From: Candidatus Eisenbacteria bacterium
GTDB lineage: Bacteria; Eisenbacteria; RBG-16-71-46; JACRLI01
Reading direction: 5' to 3'
Assembly: GCA_016235265.1 (NCBI GenBank)
Contig: JACRLI010000011.1
Coordinates: 41,010 to 105,009 of the forward strand
DNA length: 64,000 bases
Under the pieces are notes generated by a model. The model was not told where the DNA came from and made no database searches. It was given only the letters and a program-made list of their open reading frames with translations. Positions 42,370 through 51,568 of this stretch are shown here, piece after piece (positions within the stretch are counted from its first letter, which is position 1; each line of letters opens with the position of its first letter). The position numbers and the translations under genes were made by a program.

Positions 42370-43872
42370 CTAGCGGAGCAGCAGGAAGCTGGACAATGGC
42401 AGACAGATGATCCGAGGATCGGCGATCGGCTCCCCGTCCACCTGCCCGATCAACAGGCCGAACGGCGCGTTGTTCGCGGCCTTCTCGATGAACGTGCGGA
42501 GGCCCTCGGTGTGGGCCATCGGGTCGATCTTCCGCTGGTACTTCACCTCCAGGGGGATCCGCTTCGTGCCGATGGTCAGCACGAAGTCCACCTCGGGCTG
42601 GTCCCCCCGCTCGGGCAGGTGCGCCACATCCAGCTGGGAGATGGTTGCGAGCGCGGCCCCCACGACTCCCTCCGCGATGTGTCCGGCCAGCGTCGTGAGG
42701 TGCGATTCCTCCCGGAGCCGGGCGGGCGAGATGGGAACCACCTCCTGCAGCCAGCTTGCCCTGAGTCCATGGTCCGCGAGGCAGATCTTCGGGTTCCCGT
42801 GCCGCTTCTTCAACCGGATCTCCAGCGGACTCACGAGGCGAAGAAGGAGCGTCTCATGAAGAAAGCGCAGGTAGGTGTCCACACGCTGCGGACCCACGTT
42901 TGCGTTCAGCGCCCTCTGGGCCTCCCGGGAGAGCAGGGTGCGCCCCGGAGCCTGACCTGCATACCTGCACGCCAGCCGGAAGACCTCCTCCAGCAGCGCG
43001 GGATCCCGCTTGCGTCCGCGGTCTCCGATCCTCAGGTCGTGCTGGATGACCCTTCGAATGACCGTCTCATTGAGTTGATCCGCAAGGACACCCCAGTCAA
43101 CGTCCGCCCTCTGGTGAACCAGGGGGTATCCACCGCGCTCGGAGAACCACTCGAAGACGCGATCTCTCTCTACTGCCCGCCCCGAACCGTGCCGGCGCAG
43201 GTCCCGCCAGAACTCCGGACGGGTCAGCGGCTCGAGGCCGTTGTCCTGGAGGAATGGCCCGCCGAGATCCACGCCACGAAAGCCCGCAATCTCGGTCAGT
43301 GAGAGGACCCCTGCTTCAATCGTGCTGATTCTCCCGGCCAGGCTGTCACGCCCCAATTCGATTCTCAGCGTGGAACTGCCGGTGACCAGGACCTGGGTCG
43401 TGGAGTTGTCAACGAGGAACTTCAGTTGCGGGGCCCAGTCCTTGAGGTTCTGGACTTCATCGAAGAACAGGTACGTCTTCTCGGCCTTCTTCGCCGCCTC
43501 GTTCAGGGTTCCACCCAGGACGTTGGCTTCGTACCAGTCCACCAGCCGCAGGATGGGCTCGCTCAGCTTGCGCAGCTCGGGCAGTTCATCCGCCTGGATT
43601 CGGAGGATGTTCCGCGCCGGGATCCCGGAGGTGAGCAGATCCGAGAGCACCTGGAGCTGCGCGGTCGTCTTGCCAATCTGCCTCGGGCCGCGCACGACGA
43701 CGATGGGGGCGAGCCGGGTGCCCAGCCGGGCGTGCACCTGTCGCACGAGATGCCGCCGGGTCTCCGGCAGCTCCTGCATCGGCTTGCCCTCCCACCATGG
43801 GTTGAGCCGCCGCAGGTCCCGGACCAGGGCGTCCGGGAGCTTCAGTGAACTGAAGAGAACCGGGTCGTTCAT
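42370..43872 (-). CDS. AAA ATPase with DUF4143 domain
   Basis: 500 residues. Walker A 'VRGPRQIGKTT' is near residue 60 and Walker B 'TYLFFDEVQN' near 133, both in the AAA_14 N-terminal domain. The C-terminal part fits DUF4143, including 'EVDFVLTIGTKRIPLEVKY', a PD-(D/E)xK nuclease-like strand pair with Asp and Glu-x-Lys. This family is widespread in accessory regions; cellular roles are unclear, with links to defence or toxin-antitoxin-like behaviour proposed for some. It is followed by the broken SEC-C gene on the same strand. Confidence 0.88.
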   Translation of the reverse strand: MNDPVLFSSLKLPDALVRDLRRLNPWWEGKPMQELPETRRHLVRQVHARLGTRLAPIVVVRGPRQIGKTTAQLQVLSDLLTSGIPARNILRIQADELPELRKLSEPILRLVDWYEANVLGGTLNEAAKKAEKTYLFFDEVQNLKDWAPQLKFLVDNSTTQVLVTGSSTLRIELGRDSLAGRISTIEAGVLSLTEIAGFRGVDLGGPFLQDNGLEPLTRPEFWRDLRRHGSGRAVERDRVFEWFSERGGYPLVHQRADVDWGVLADQLNETVIRRVIQHDLRIGDRGRKRDPALLEEVFRLACRYAGQAPGRTLLSREAQRALNANVGPQRVDTYLRFLHETLLLRLVSPLEIRLKKRHGNPKICLADHGLRASWLQEVVPISPARLREESHLTTLAGHIAEGVVGAALATISQLDVAHLPERGDQPEVDFVLTIGTKRIPLEVKYQRKIDPMAHTEGLRTFIEKAANNAPFGLLIGQVDGEPIADPRIICLPLSSFLLLR

Positions 43873-43979
43873 GAGAGTGCACTATCCTTCATCGGGGGAA
43901 AAGGAACCGGGCACCGGGACCTGTCCGAAGGTCCGCCCGGACGAGAATACGCGACTCCGACTCCGCCATGTGGAGACAT

Positions 43980-44912
43980 TCACGAACCGCGATGTCCGCG
44001 CGCAACTTCAAACCGCCCGAACTCCTCCGGCAACGGCGACTCGAACCACAGCTCCTCCCCGGTGACCGGATGATGGAGGCCCAGCACCGAGGCATGCAGC
44101 GCCAGGCGGCGCGCCCGCCAGCGGGGATGCCGCGCCCTTTCCGGCGCGTAGCGCGGGTCGCCCAGCACCGGGTGGCCGGCCTCGGCGAAGTGGACCCGGA
44201 TCTGGTTGCGGCGGCCGGTCTCCAGGCGCACGCGCACCAGCGTGGCGCCCGGGTGGCGGGCTTCGACCTCGAAGTGGGTCACGGCCACCTCGCCGGCCTC
44301 CCCATCGCGGACGGAGTATCGCGACAGGCCCCGGCTGGTGGCAAGCCGGGTCTGGATCGTGCCCCGGTCCTCCCGGAGGCTGCCGGCCAGCAGCGCCAGG
44401 TACTCGCGGGTGGGCTCGTGCCGGCGGAACTGCCGGATCAGCTCCACCGCCGCCGCGCGGGTGACCGCGAAAATGATCACCCCCGAGGTGCCCCGATCCA
44501 GCCGCTGCACCACGTGCGGGCGTCGTTCCCGGCCGCCGCGGCCCAGGTGACGGGCCACGCGGTCCACCAGGGTGTCCGCCTCCATCTTGTCGGTGGGGAT
44601 CGTGAGCACGAACGCGGCCTTGTCCACCACGATCACGTGCTCGTCCTCGAACAGCACGCGGAAGGCGGGATCCACGCGCTCCCGGGGCCTCGCGTGGCAG
44701 CGCGTGTGCGGATCGAAACGCACCTCGACCATGTCGCCGTCGGCCACCTGTGCCGCGGGGTCCGGTGCCGGGCGCGCGTTGATGGTCACGCGGTCGTCGT
44801 CGAACAGGCCCCGAACCCACGCACGGGAGACGCCGGTGAGCGCCTGTACCACCCGGTCCGCGCGGCCGGACTGCCCCGCGGTGACGCGGCAGCCAAGGAG
44901 TCTTTCAGCCAT
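43980..44912 (-). CDS. RluA-family pseudouridine synthase
   Basis: 310 residues. An S4-like RNA-binding domain (about residues 15-70, 'RADRVVQALTGVSRAWVRGLF') precedes the catalytic domain. The active-site motif is 'VQRLDRGTSGVIIFA', with Gln where most relatives have His and with the catalytic Asp kept; 'TGRRNQIRVHFAEAGHPVLGD' follows. The enzyme isomerises uridine to pseudouridine in rRNA or tRNA; the exact target (RluC, RluD or RluA type) cannot be set. The gene is divergent from the arsenic operon. Confidence 0.9.
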   Translation of the reverse strand: MAERLLGCRVTAGQSGRADRVVQALTGVSRAWVRGLFDDDRVTINARPAPDPAAQVADGDMVEVRFDPHTRCHARPRERVDPAFRVLFEDEHVIVVDKAAFVLTIPTDKMEADTLVDRVARHLGRGGRERRPHVVQRLDRGTSGVIIFAVTRAAAVELIRQFRRHEPTREYLALLAGSLREDRGTIQTRLATSRGLSRYSVRDGEAGEVAVTHFEVEARHPGATLVRVRLETGRRNQIRVHFAEAGHPVLGDPRYAPERARHPRWRARRLALHASVLGLHHPVTGEELWFESPLPEEFGRFEVARGHRGS

Positions 44913-45031
44913 CGAGGCCCGCCCCGCCCCTGCCGCCGCGGGCCGCGGCGATCTGCCGCAGAATGAAGGACGATCGGTTCGCGCTCATGGCGACCGATTC
45001 TACCACCCGCGCGGCTGCAACCGCACCCCGC

Positions 45032-45060
45032 TTGACACGACGTCCCACCCGTTCTATATT
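45032..45060 (+). promoter_or_regulatory. Promoter of the arsRC-acr3-arsP-arsEFG operon
   Basis: TTGACA (45032-45037) and TATATT (45055-45060) are separated by exactly 17 bases, close to consensus. The predicted start near 45067 favours the ATG at 45095 for arsR. Confidence 0.85.
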
Positions 45061-45075
45061 TCGTCATATGGCGAA
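45060..45075 (+). promoter_or_regulatory. ArsR operator candidate
   Basis: TTCGTCATATGGCGAA is a 16-bp dyad with one mismatched pair, overlapping the last base of the -10 element and the predicted transcription start. Confidence 0.7.
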
Positions 45076-45094
45076 TCGAGAGGTTGAGGCTCCC

Positions 45095-45520
45095 ATGCGC
45101 AATCTCGAGCTGGCCCTGAAGGCGGCGGCGGACCCCACCCGGACGCGCATACTGCGATTGCTGGAGCCGGCGCCGCTGTGTGTCTGCCAGATCCAGGCGG
45201 TGCTGGGCCTGGCGCCCTCCACGGTGTCGAAGCACCTCACCATCCTCAAGCTCGCGGGCCTCGTGGCGGACCGCCGCGAGGGCCGCTGGATCCATTACGC
45301 GCTGGACCGGACCGGGCGCAACGCGTACGCAGACGGGGTCCTGGCCCTGGTGCGGCGCACCCCGAATCGCGAGCCCCGTCTGCTGGCCGACCGCCGCCGC
45401 CTGCGCGAAGTCCGCGCGATCCCGATCGAGGATCTGTGCGGCGTGTTGCCGCTGGCCCCGCCGGCTTCGCCCCGCGGTCGCTCCCGCCGCCCGGCATCGA
45501 AGGGGCGCCGTCATGACTGA
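45095..45520 (+). CDS. arsR: ArsR-family arsenite-responsive repressor
   Basis: 141 residues. The ATG at 45095 was chosen because it follows GAGG at 5 bases and leaves a leader; the in-frame ATG at 45068 would sit almost at the predicted transcription start. The As(III) motif 'LCVCQIQ' is the classic CVC pair at the start of the DNA-binding helix, and the recognition helix is 'APSTVSKHLTILKLAGLV'. The C-terminal tail is Arg/Pro-rich. It heads the operon, with an operator on the promoter, and its stop overlaps arsC by 8 bases. Confidence 0.93.
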   Translation: MRNLELALKAAADPTRTRILRLLEPAPLCVCQIQAVLGLAPSTVSKHLTILKLAGLVADRREGRWIHYALDRTGRNAYADGVLALVRRTPNREPRLLADRRRLREVRAIPIEDLCGVLPLAPPASPRGRSRRPASKGRRHD

Positions 45521-45980
45521 CGCCCGCCCGGCATCACCCACAGCGTCCCCGAGAACTCCGAAGGCCCGCCCCACCCTGCTCTTCGTGTGCATCGAGAACT
45601 CATGCCGCTCCCAGATGGCGGAGGGATTCGCCGCGGCCCTGGGCCAGGGAAGGGTCGCCGCGTACAGCGCGGGGTCGAAGCCCTCCGGGCAGGTGCATCC
45701 GGCCGCCGTCCGGTTCATGGCCGAGAAGGGCATTGACCTCGGCGGCCGCAGATCGAAGGGCCTGGATTCGCTGCCCGCCGGTGTGACATGGGACTACGTC
45801 GTGACGATGGGTTGCGGGGACGCCTGCCCCTCCCTGCCCGCCCGCCATCGTCTCGACTGGGAGCTGCCCGATCCGAAGAACCTGCCCGACGAGGAATTCC
45901 GTGCCGTGCGGGACCGGATTGAATCCCGGGTTCGTGAACTGATTGACCGGGCCATCCGGGGGGACTCTCGTGTCGGTTGA
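45513..45980 (+). CDS. arsC: Arsenate reductase, thioredoxin-coupled (LMW-PTP type)
   Basis: 155 residues. The P-loop '[14 protein letters not shown]' (Cys-x5-Arg) sits near residue 25, after a Pro/Ala-rich N-terminal extension, and 'TMGCGDACP' near residue 95 holds the two resolving cysteines. 'WELPDPKN' carries the general acid Asp. This is the thioredoxin-dependent ArsC class, reducing arsenate to arsenite in the cytoplasm for export by the next gene. Confidence 0.95.
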   Translation: MTDARPASPTASPRTPKARPTLLFVCIENSCRSQMAEGFAAALGQGRVAAYSAGSKPSGQVHPAAVRFMAEKGIDLGGRRSKGLDSLPAGVTWDYVVTMGCGDACPSLPARHRLDWELPDPKNLPDEEFRAVRDRIESRVRELIDRAIRGDSRVG

Positions 45981-47091
45981 ACATCCTCCCGCGAGGCACG
46001 CGGGCGTGTCGGGCGGCCTGTCCTTTCTCGACCGCTTCCTCACGCTGTGGATCTTCCTCGGCATGGCGGTCGGCGTGGGCGCCGGCTACCTGTTCCCCGG
46101 GATCGTGCCGCTGCTCAACCGCTTCAGCGTGGGCACCACCTCCATCCCCATCGCCGTCGGCCTGATCCTCATGATGTATCCCCCCCTGGCCAAGGTCCGC
46201 TACGAGGAGCTGGGCAAGGTCTTCCGCAACCGCCGCGTCCTGCTGCTCTCGTTGGTGCAGAACTGGATCATCGGCCCCGTGCTCATGTTCGCTCTCGCGG
46301 TGCTGTTCCTCCGCGACAAGCCGGAATACATGGTGGGGCTGATCCTGATCGGCCTGGCGCGCTGCATCGCCATGGTGATCGTGTGGAACGACCTGGCGAA
46401 GGGCGATCCCGAGTACTGCGCCGGGCTGGTGGCGTTCAACTCCATCTTCCAGGTGCTGTTCTTCTCCGCGTATGCGTACTTCTTCATCACGCTGGCCCCG
46501 CGCTGGTTCGGACTCGGGGGCGTGGCGGTGAACATCACCATCGGGGAGATCGCCCGGAGCGTGTTCATCTACCTGGGGATCCCCTTCCTCGCGGGCGTCG
46601 CCACCCGCTTCGCGCTGATCGCGGCGAAGGGAAGGGACTGGTACCAGCGGCGCTTCATCCCGAGGATCAGCCCCATCACGCTCATCGCGCTGCTGTTCAC
46701 CATCGTGATCATGTTCTCGCTCAAGGGCGGGAAGATCGTGCAGCTGCCCCTGGACGTGGTGCGCATCGCCATCCCGCTGCTGATTTACTTCGTGGTCATG
46801 TTCGTGGCTTCGTTCTTCCTGAGCCGCTGGGCCGGAGCGGACTACCCGCAGTCGGCCACGCTCTCGTTCACGGCGGCGTCGAACAACTTCGAGCTGGCCA
46901 TCGCCGTGGCGGTGGCCACATTCGGCATCCACCACGGCGCGGCCTTCGCCGCGGTCATCGGGCCGCTGGTGGAGGTGCCGGCCCTGATCGGGCTGGTGAA
47001 CGTGGCGTTGTGGTTCCGGCGGCGCTACTTCAGGGCGGAACTGCCGGCCAGGCACGGTGGGGCCCCGGGATCCGGGCTGGCCCATGGGTGA
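45970..47091 (+). CDS. acr3: Arsenite efflux permease of the ACR3 family
   Basis: 373 residues from GTG at 45970 (GGGGGG upstream), overlapping arsC by 11 bases; an ATG at 45943 is possible. Ten transmembrane helices are expected. The conserved functional Cys lies in '[16 protein letters not shown]' (helix 4), and '[18 protein letters not shown]' is the conserved helix 9 with its Glu. The protein exports As(OH)3 driven by the proton-motive force. Its stop overlaps the arsP start by 8 bases. Confidence 0.95.
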   Translation: MSVEHPPARHAGVSGGLSFLDRFLTLWIFLGMAVGVGAGYLFPGIVPLLNRFSVGTTSIPIAVGLILMMYPPLAKVRYEELGKVFRNRRVLLLSLVQNWIIGPVLMFALAVLFLRDKPEYMVGLILIGLARCIAMVIVWNDLAKGDPEYCAGLVAFNSIFQVLFFSAYAYFFITLAPRWFGLGGVAVNITIGEIARSVFIYLGIPFLAGVATRFALIAAKGRDWYQRRFIPRISPITLIALLFTIVIMFSLKGGKIVQLPLDVVRIAIPLLIYFVVMFVASFFLSRWAGADYPQSATLSFTAASNNFELAIAVAVATFGIHHGAAFAAVIGPLVEVPALIGLVNVALWFRRRYFRAELPARHGGAPGSGLAHG

Positions 47092-48136
47092 GGTGAGGGC
47101 CCTCCAGCCGGATCCGGCGCGATCCCTCCGCCTGCTGCTCCCGGCCACGGGAGCGCTGCTGGCGTGGCTGGTGCTCTATTCCATCCTGAAGCCCGCCGCC
47201 GCATGGGTCTGCCGGGAAGCCCTGGGACTCGATCCCGCGACCCACTTCGGCAGCGCCGTGGAGTTCTTCGTGTACGAGACTCCCAAGGTGCTGCTGCTGC
47301 TGGCGCTGGTGGTGTTCCTCGTCGGCATGGTGCGCTCCTTCTTCACCCCCGAGCGCACCCGGGCCATCCTGGCGGGCAAGGCGGAGTCGGCGGGCAATGT
47401 GCTGGCGGCCGGGCTGGGCGTGGTCACTCCATTCTGTTCCTGCTCGGCGGTGCCGCTCTTCATCGGCTTCCTCACCGCGGGCATCCCCCTGGGCGTGACC
47501 TTCTCGTTCCTGATCTCGGCGCCGATGGTCAACGAGGTGGCGCTCGCGCTCCTGTTCGGCCTGTTCGGCTGGAAGGTGGCCGCCCTGTACACGGGAACGG
47601 GCCTCGCGGTGGCGGTGCTGGCCGGCTGGGTGATCGGGAGGCTGCGCCTGGAGCGCCACGTGGAGCCGTGGGTCTACCGGGTGGAGCCGGTGGCGGCCGC
47701 CTCCGGGCAGGTCCGGCTCACCTGGGACGGGCGCATTCGCCACGGCCTCGGCTCGGTCCGCGACATCGTCGGAAAGGTGTGGCCATTCGTCGTCCTCGGA
47801 ATCGCCGTGGGGGCGGGCATCCACGGCTGGGTGCCGCAGGACTTCATGGCCTCCTTCATGGGGAAGTCCGCCTGGTGGTCCGTGCCGCTGGCGGTCCTGA
47901 TCGGCGTGCCGATGTATTCCAATGCCGCCGGGATCATCCCCATCGTGCACGCCCTGCTCGAAAAGGGGGCGGCGCTGGGCACGGTGCTCGCGTTCATGAT
48001 GTCGGTGATCGCCCTCTCCCTGCCGGAGATGATCATCCTGCGCAAGGTGCTCCGGCCGGTGCTGATCGGCACCTTCATCGGCGTGGTCTCCGTGGGGATC
48101 ATCCTGGTTGGCTACCTGTTCAACTGGCTGGTTTGA
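47084..48136 (+). CDS. arsP: ArsP/DUF318-type organoarsenical permease
   Basis: 350 residues with about eight transmembrane helices. The family motif '[19 protein letters not shown]' near residue 115 and '[11 protein letters not shown]' are typical for DUF318/ArsP permeases. Characterised ArsP exports trivalent organoarsenicals such as methylarsenite and trivalent roxarsone. In this operon it stands between acr3 and the arsEFG genes, which fits a role in organoarsenical export, although DUF318 members of other function exist. Confidence 0.85.
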   Translation: MGEVRALQPDPARSLRLLLPATGALLAWLVLYSILKPAAAWVCREALGLDPATHFGSAVEFFVYETPKVLLLLALVVFLVGMVRSFFTPERTRAILAGKAESAGNVLAAGLGVVTPFCSCSAVPLFIGFLTAGIPLGVTFSFLISAPMVNEVALALLFGLFGWKVAALYTGTGLAVAVLAGWVIGRLRLERHVEPWVYRVEPVAAASGQVRLTWDGRIRHGLGSVRDIVGKVWPFVVLGIAVGAGIHGWVPQDFMASFMGKSAWWSVPLAVLIGVPMYSNAAGIIPIVHALLEKGAALGTVLAFMMSVIALSLPEMIILRKVLRPVLIGTFIGVVSVGIILVGYLFNWLV

Positions 48137-48189
48137 AGGGGCGTCTCTCGCGCCCGGCATCGTGATAAGTTTCACAAGGAGGAGTCCTC

Positions 48190-48423
48190 ATGACCCATAT
48201 CCAGGTCCTCGGCCCCGGATGCCAGAAGTGCCAGGTGCTCTACCGGCACGTGGAGCAGGCGGTGAGGGAGCTCGGGCTCGAGTGCGAGATTGAGAAGGTC
48301 ACCGACATCGGCGCCATCGTGGGTTATGGAGTCCTCTCCACCCCGGCGCTGGTGGTGAATGGCGAGGTCAAGGTCGTCGGACATGTCCCGTCGGCCCAGC
48401 AGATCAAGGAGGTCCTGTCGTGA
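48190..48423 (+). CDS. arsE: Small thioredoxin-fold protein, ArsE-like
   Basis: 77 residues; AAGGAGGAG precedes the ATG at 48190. The thioredoxin-like motif is 'GPGCQKCQ' (CxxC) at residues 9-15, with the cis-Pro in 'STPALVVNGEV'. It belongs to the small TM0996/MTH895 thioredoxin-like group. Directly followed by arsF and arsG, it matches the ArsE component of the nitroaromatic arsenical reductase pair. Its TGA overlaps the arsF GTG. Confidence 0.8.
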   Translation: MTHIQVLGPGCQKCQVLYRHVEQAVRELGLECEIEKVTDIGAIVGYGVLSTPALVVNGEVKVVGHVPSAQQIKEVLS

Positions 48424-48893
48424 AGCGCTTCACGGCTCTCCTGCTCACGGTGGCCCTGGCGGCGGGGACCTTCGCGCTGCTGGGAGCGAAGGCGAAGGCG
48501 CCCTCCCCGGCTCCCGCTCCACGCCCGGCTGAAGCCCGGCAGGGCCCGATTCCCCCGCGGGTGGTCGCGTACTACTTCCACACTTCCTACCGCTGCGCGT
48601 CCTGCCGCACCCTCGAGGCAAACTCGAAGGAAGCCATGGACAGCGCGTTCGCCGGGGAGATCAAGAGCGGGCGCCTGGCCTGGAAGGTGGTCAACATCGA
48701 CGCGAAGGGCAACGGGCACTTCGCGAAGGACTACCAGCTCTTCACCAAGTCGCTGGTGCTGGTACGGGAAGTGCGCGGAAAGCGGGCGGCGTGGAAGAAT
48801 CTCTCCCGGATCTGGGAGCTGCTCAATGACAAGCCGGCATTCCTGAAGTACGTCCGGGAGGAGACCCGCGCCTACCTCGGGGATGCCACGTGA
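48420..48893 (+). CDS. arsF: ArsF-family nitroreductase subunit
   Basis: 157 residues; the GTG overlaps the arsE stop. An N-terminal signal or anchor (residues 1-28) leads to a Pro/Ala-rich linker and a thioredoxin-like core: 'YYFHTSYRCASCRTLEANS' with a CxxC pair near residue 60, then 'VNIDAKGNGHFAKDYQLFTK'. This pattern is that of proteins annotated as nitrophenyl compound nitroreductase subunit ArsF. With ArsE it is proposed to reduce the nitro group of aromatic arsenicals. Confidence 0.85.
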   Translation: MKRFTALLLTVALAAGTFALLGAKAKAPSPAPAPRPAEARQGPIPPRVVAYYFHTSYRCASCRTLEANSKEAMDSAFAGEIKSGRLAWKVVNIDAKGNGHFAKDYQLFTKSLVLVREVRGKRAAWKNLSRIWELLNDKPAFLKYVREETRAYLGDAT

Positions 48894-49585
48894 GCGACCT
48901 GCTGGCCGCGGCCGGCTCGGCCCTGTGGCTGGGGATCCTGACCTCGATCAGCCCCTGTCCGCTGGCGTCCAACGTGGCGGCCGTGTCCTACATCTCGAAG
49001 CATGCCGGCTCGTCCCGCCGGGTCTGGATGGCCGGAGCGCTCTACTGCCTCGGGCGGGCCCTCACCTACCTCGCCGTGGGCTCCGTCGTCGTTGCCAGCG
49101 TGCTCTCGCTGCCGTCCGTGTCCATGTTCCTGCAGCGCGAGATGAACCGCATCCTGGGGCCGTTGCTGGTGCTCATCGGCCTGCTGACCCTCGGCTGGCT
49201 GCGCCTGCCGGGGATCACGATGCCCGGGACCCGCGCCTGGCAGGAGCGCGCGGCGCGTTCCGGTCCACTCGGGGCGGGGCTGCTCGGCATCCTTTTCGCG
49301 CTGTCGTTCTGCCCGGTGTCCGCGGGACTGTTCTTCGGCAGCCTGCTGCCGCTGACGGCAGCCTCGGACTCACCGGTCCTCCTGCCGCTCGTGTACGGCG
49401 TCGGGACGGGACTGCCGGTTGCCGTGCTCGCGCTCTTGATCGCCGGCGGCGCCCGGGCGCTGAGCCGGGGCTTCAACGCCATCACGCGCTTCGAGCGCTT
49501 CGCCCGCCCGGCGACCGGGGTGGTGTTCATCTGCGCGGGGATCTACCTGGTGCTCACACACTGGTTCCATCTCTCGCTGGTGTGA
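48890..49585 (+). CDS. arsG: ArsG-family aromatic arsenical efflux permease (DsbD/CcdA-like)
   Basis: 231 residues; the GTG overlaps the arsF stop. Six transmembrane helices are predicted, with 'SISPCPLASNVAAVSY' near residue 20 and 'LSFCPVSAGLFFGS' near 140: paired half-repeats, each with a Cys-Pro, as in CcdA/DsbD transporters. In the described system ArsG exports aminoaromatic arsenicals made by ArsEF. It could alternatively pass electrons across the membrane to ArsF, as CcdA-like proteins do. Confidence 0.85.
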   Translation: MSDLLAAAGSALWLGILTSISPCPLASNVAAVSYISKHAGSSRRVWMAGALYCLGRALTYLAVGSVVVASVLSLPSVSMFLQREMNRILGPLLVLIGLLTLGWLRLPGITMPGTRAWQERAARSGPLGAGLLGILFALSFCPVSAGLFFGSLLPLTAASDSPVLLPLVYGVGTGLPVAVLALLIAGGARALSRGFNAITRFERFARPATGVVFICAGIYLVLTHWFHLSLV

Positions 49586-49607
49586 GCCCGGGGGTTGAAG
49601 CCCGGGC
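49586..49607 (+). terminator. Possible terminator hairpin after arsG
   Basis: GCCCGGG and CCCGGGC arms (7 bp) with an 8-base loop start at the arsG stop. No T tract follows; further CCCGGGG-like repeats lie up to 49650. Confidence 0.4.
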
Positions 49608-49703
49608 CGAGCCCGGGGTCGAACCGGGGGTGCAACCTGCGTCGCACCCGGCGTTGAACTCGGGGGCCCCCGGCCGCCCGAGGCCTGCTAGTCTGTTCCC
49701 CTC

Positions 49704-51557
49704 ATGCCCATCCTGCTGAACTGCCAGTCCCTCGGAAAGTCGTACGGCCCGCACCCGCTCTTCCGGGGCGTGGGCCTGGGCGTTTCCGACGGCGAGCGAC
49801 TGGGCCTCATCGGGCCCAACGGCTCGGGCAAGACCACCCTGTTGCGGATCCTCGCGGGTCAGGAAATCCCCGACGAGGGCGAGGTCACCCGCCGCCGGGG
49901 TGTGCGCGTGGGCTACGTGGCGCAGTCCGACGCGTTTCCCGGGGGCGCCACCCCGCTGGGATACGTGGCGGACGCCCTGCGACACCCGGTCCAGGCGGCC
50001 CCGGCCGACCACGATCACCACGAGGCCCACGAGCGCGAGACCGCCGCCGCGCTGGTGCTGGCCCGGGTGGGCTTTCGCCGCCACGACCAGGACATCGCGA
50101 CCCTCTCGGGCGGCTGGCGCAAGCGCCTCTCCATCGCGCGCGAGCTGGCGCCCGAGCCCGACCTGCTGCTGCTGGACGAGCCCACCAATCACCTCGACCT
50201 GGACGGCATCCTGTGGCTCGAGGACCTCCTGGACGAAGCCCGCTTCGGCGTGGTGGTGGTCACGCACGACCGCTACTTCCTCGAGGAGGTGGCGGGCCGC
50301 ATCGTGGAGCTGAATGCCGCGTACCGGGACGGCACCTTCTCGGTGGATGGCCCCTACAGCGAGTTCCTGGAGGCCCGCGCGGCGCATCTCGAGGCCCAGG
50401 CAAGCCAGGAGCAGAACCTGGCAGGCAGGGTGCGGCAGGACGTGGCCTGGCTGCTGCGCGGCGCCCGGGCCCGCCGCACCAAGGCCAAGGGCCGCATCCA
50501 GGACGCCACGCAGCGCATCGCGGAACTGGCGGAGCTGAAGCGGCGCAACACCACCGCCCCCGCGGCGGACATTGACTTCAGCGGCACCGGCCGCCGCTCG
50601 CGCGAGCTGCTGGTCGCCAAGGGCCTCTCGAAGTCCATGGACGGCCGCCCGCTCTTCTCGGGCGTGGACCTGACGCTCTCCCCCGGCTCGTGCCTCGGCC
50701 TGCTTGGCCCCAACGGCTCCGGCAAGACCACGCTGATCCGGGTGCTTACCGGGGAGCTGGAGCCCGACTCCGGGACGGTCAAACCCGCCGCCGGCCTGCG
50801 CGTGGCCGTGTTCCGGCAGGATCGCAGCCTCCTCGACCCCGCCCAGCGGCTGCGCAACGCCCTGTGCCCCGAGGGCGAGTCCATCGTCTACCGCGGTCAG
50901 GCCGTGCACGTCTCGTCCTGGGCGCGGAAGTTCCTGTTTCGATCCGGGCAGCTGGACGTGAGCGTGGGAGATCTCTCCGGCGGCGAGCAGGCCCGCATCC
51001 ACATCGCCGGCTTGATGCGGCAGGAGGCCGACCTGCTGGTCCTCGACGAGCCCACCAACGACCTGGACATCCCGACCCTCGAAGTCCTGGAGGAGAGCCT
51101 GAAGGAGTTCCCCGGCGCGGTGCTGCTGGTGACGCACGACCGTTTCATGCTGGACCGCCTGGCCACGCAGGTGCTGGGACTCGACGGCCGGGGCGGGGTG
51201 AAGCTGCTCGCGGGAGTGTCGCAGTGGCTGGCGGCACAGGAGGCTGCGGCGACGGAGGCTGCCGGGGCCGCCCGGGCGAGCCAGGCCTCCCGTCCCGCCG
51301 TGACCCCGCGCGCGGCGAAGGACAGTGCCCGGCCCGGCCGGCTCGGTTACCTGGAACAGCGGGAGTGGGACCGCATGGAGACCTCCATCCAGGAGGCGGA
51401 GGCGCGGGTCGCCGCGCTGGAAGCGCAGATGGACGACCCGGGGCAGGCGGCGGACCACCTCAAGTTGGTGGAACTCTGCCGCGACCTCGACGCGGCGCAC
51501 GCCGAGGTGGCCGCCCTGTACGAGCGCTGGGCCGAGCTCGAGGCGAAGCAGAAGTAG
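49704..51557 (+). CDS. ABC-F family ATPase (Uup-like)
   Basis: 617 residues. Two ABC domains are present without membrane segments: Walker A 'GPNGSGKTT' at about residues 38 and 330, signatures 'LSGGWRKRLSIARELA' and 'LSGGEQARIHIAGLM', and Walker B 'LLLLDEPTNHLDLD' and 'LLVLDEPTNDLD'. The linker between the domains is long and charged, as in ABC-F translation factors, and a C-terminal coiled coil ('WDRMETSIQEAEARVAALEAQ') is typical of Uup. It acts on ribosomes or DNA-related processes rather than transport. It is convergent with the RND gene, 11 bases apart. Confidence 0.93.
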   Translation: MPILLNCQSLGKSYGPHPLFRGVGLGVSDGERLGLIGPNGSGKTTLLRILAGQEIPDEGEVTRRRGVRVGYVAQSDAFPGGATPLGYVADALRHPVQAAPADHDHHEAHERETAAALVLARVGFRRHDQDIATLSGGWRKRLSIARELAPEPDLLLLDEPTNHLDLDGILWLEDLLDEARFGVVVVTHDRYFLEEVAGRIVELNAAYRDGTFSVDGPYSEFLEARAAHLEAQASQEQNLAGRVRQDVAWLLRGARARRTKAKGRIQDATQRIAELAELKRRNTTAPAADIDFSGTGRRSRELLVAKGLSKSMDGRPLFSGVDLTLSPGSCLGLLGPNGSGKTTLIRVLTGELEPDSGTVKPAAGLRVAVFRQDRSLLDPAQRLRNALCPEGESIVYRGQAVHVSSWARKFLFRSGQLDVSVGDLSGGEQARIHIAGLMRQEADLLVLDEPTNDLDIPTLEVLEESLKEFPGAVLLVTHDRFMLDRLATQVLGLDGRGGVKLLAGVSQWLAAQEAAATEAAGAARASQASRPAVTPRAAKDSARPGRLGYLEQREWDRMETSIQEAEARVAALEAQMDDPGQAADHLKLVELCRDLDAAHAEVAALYERWAELEAKQK

Positions 51558-51568
51558 CCGGGCCCGGC

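Noticed and set aside
43873-43979. Possible terminator (GGACCT/AGGTCC arms) between the ATPase start and the pseudouridine synthase
   Set aside because: The stem is only 6 bp and lies upstream of the pseudouridine synthase stop on the wrong side for the ATPase; support is too weak to list.
45068-45094. ATG at 45068 as the start of the second arsR
   Set aside because: It would lie at the predicted transcription start and inside the operator dyad; the ATG at 45095 has a better ribosome site and fits ArsR length.
49586-49670. CCCGGGG/GTTGAA-like short repeats before the ABC-F gene as a mobile element
   Set aside because: The units are short and irregular, with no transposase, target duplication or terminal inverted repeats.
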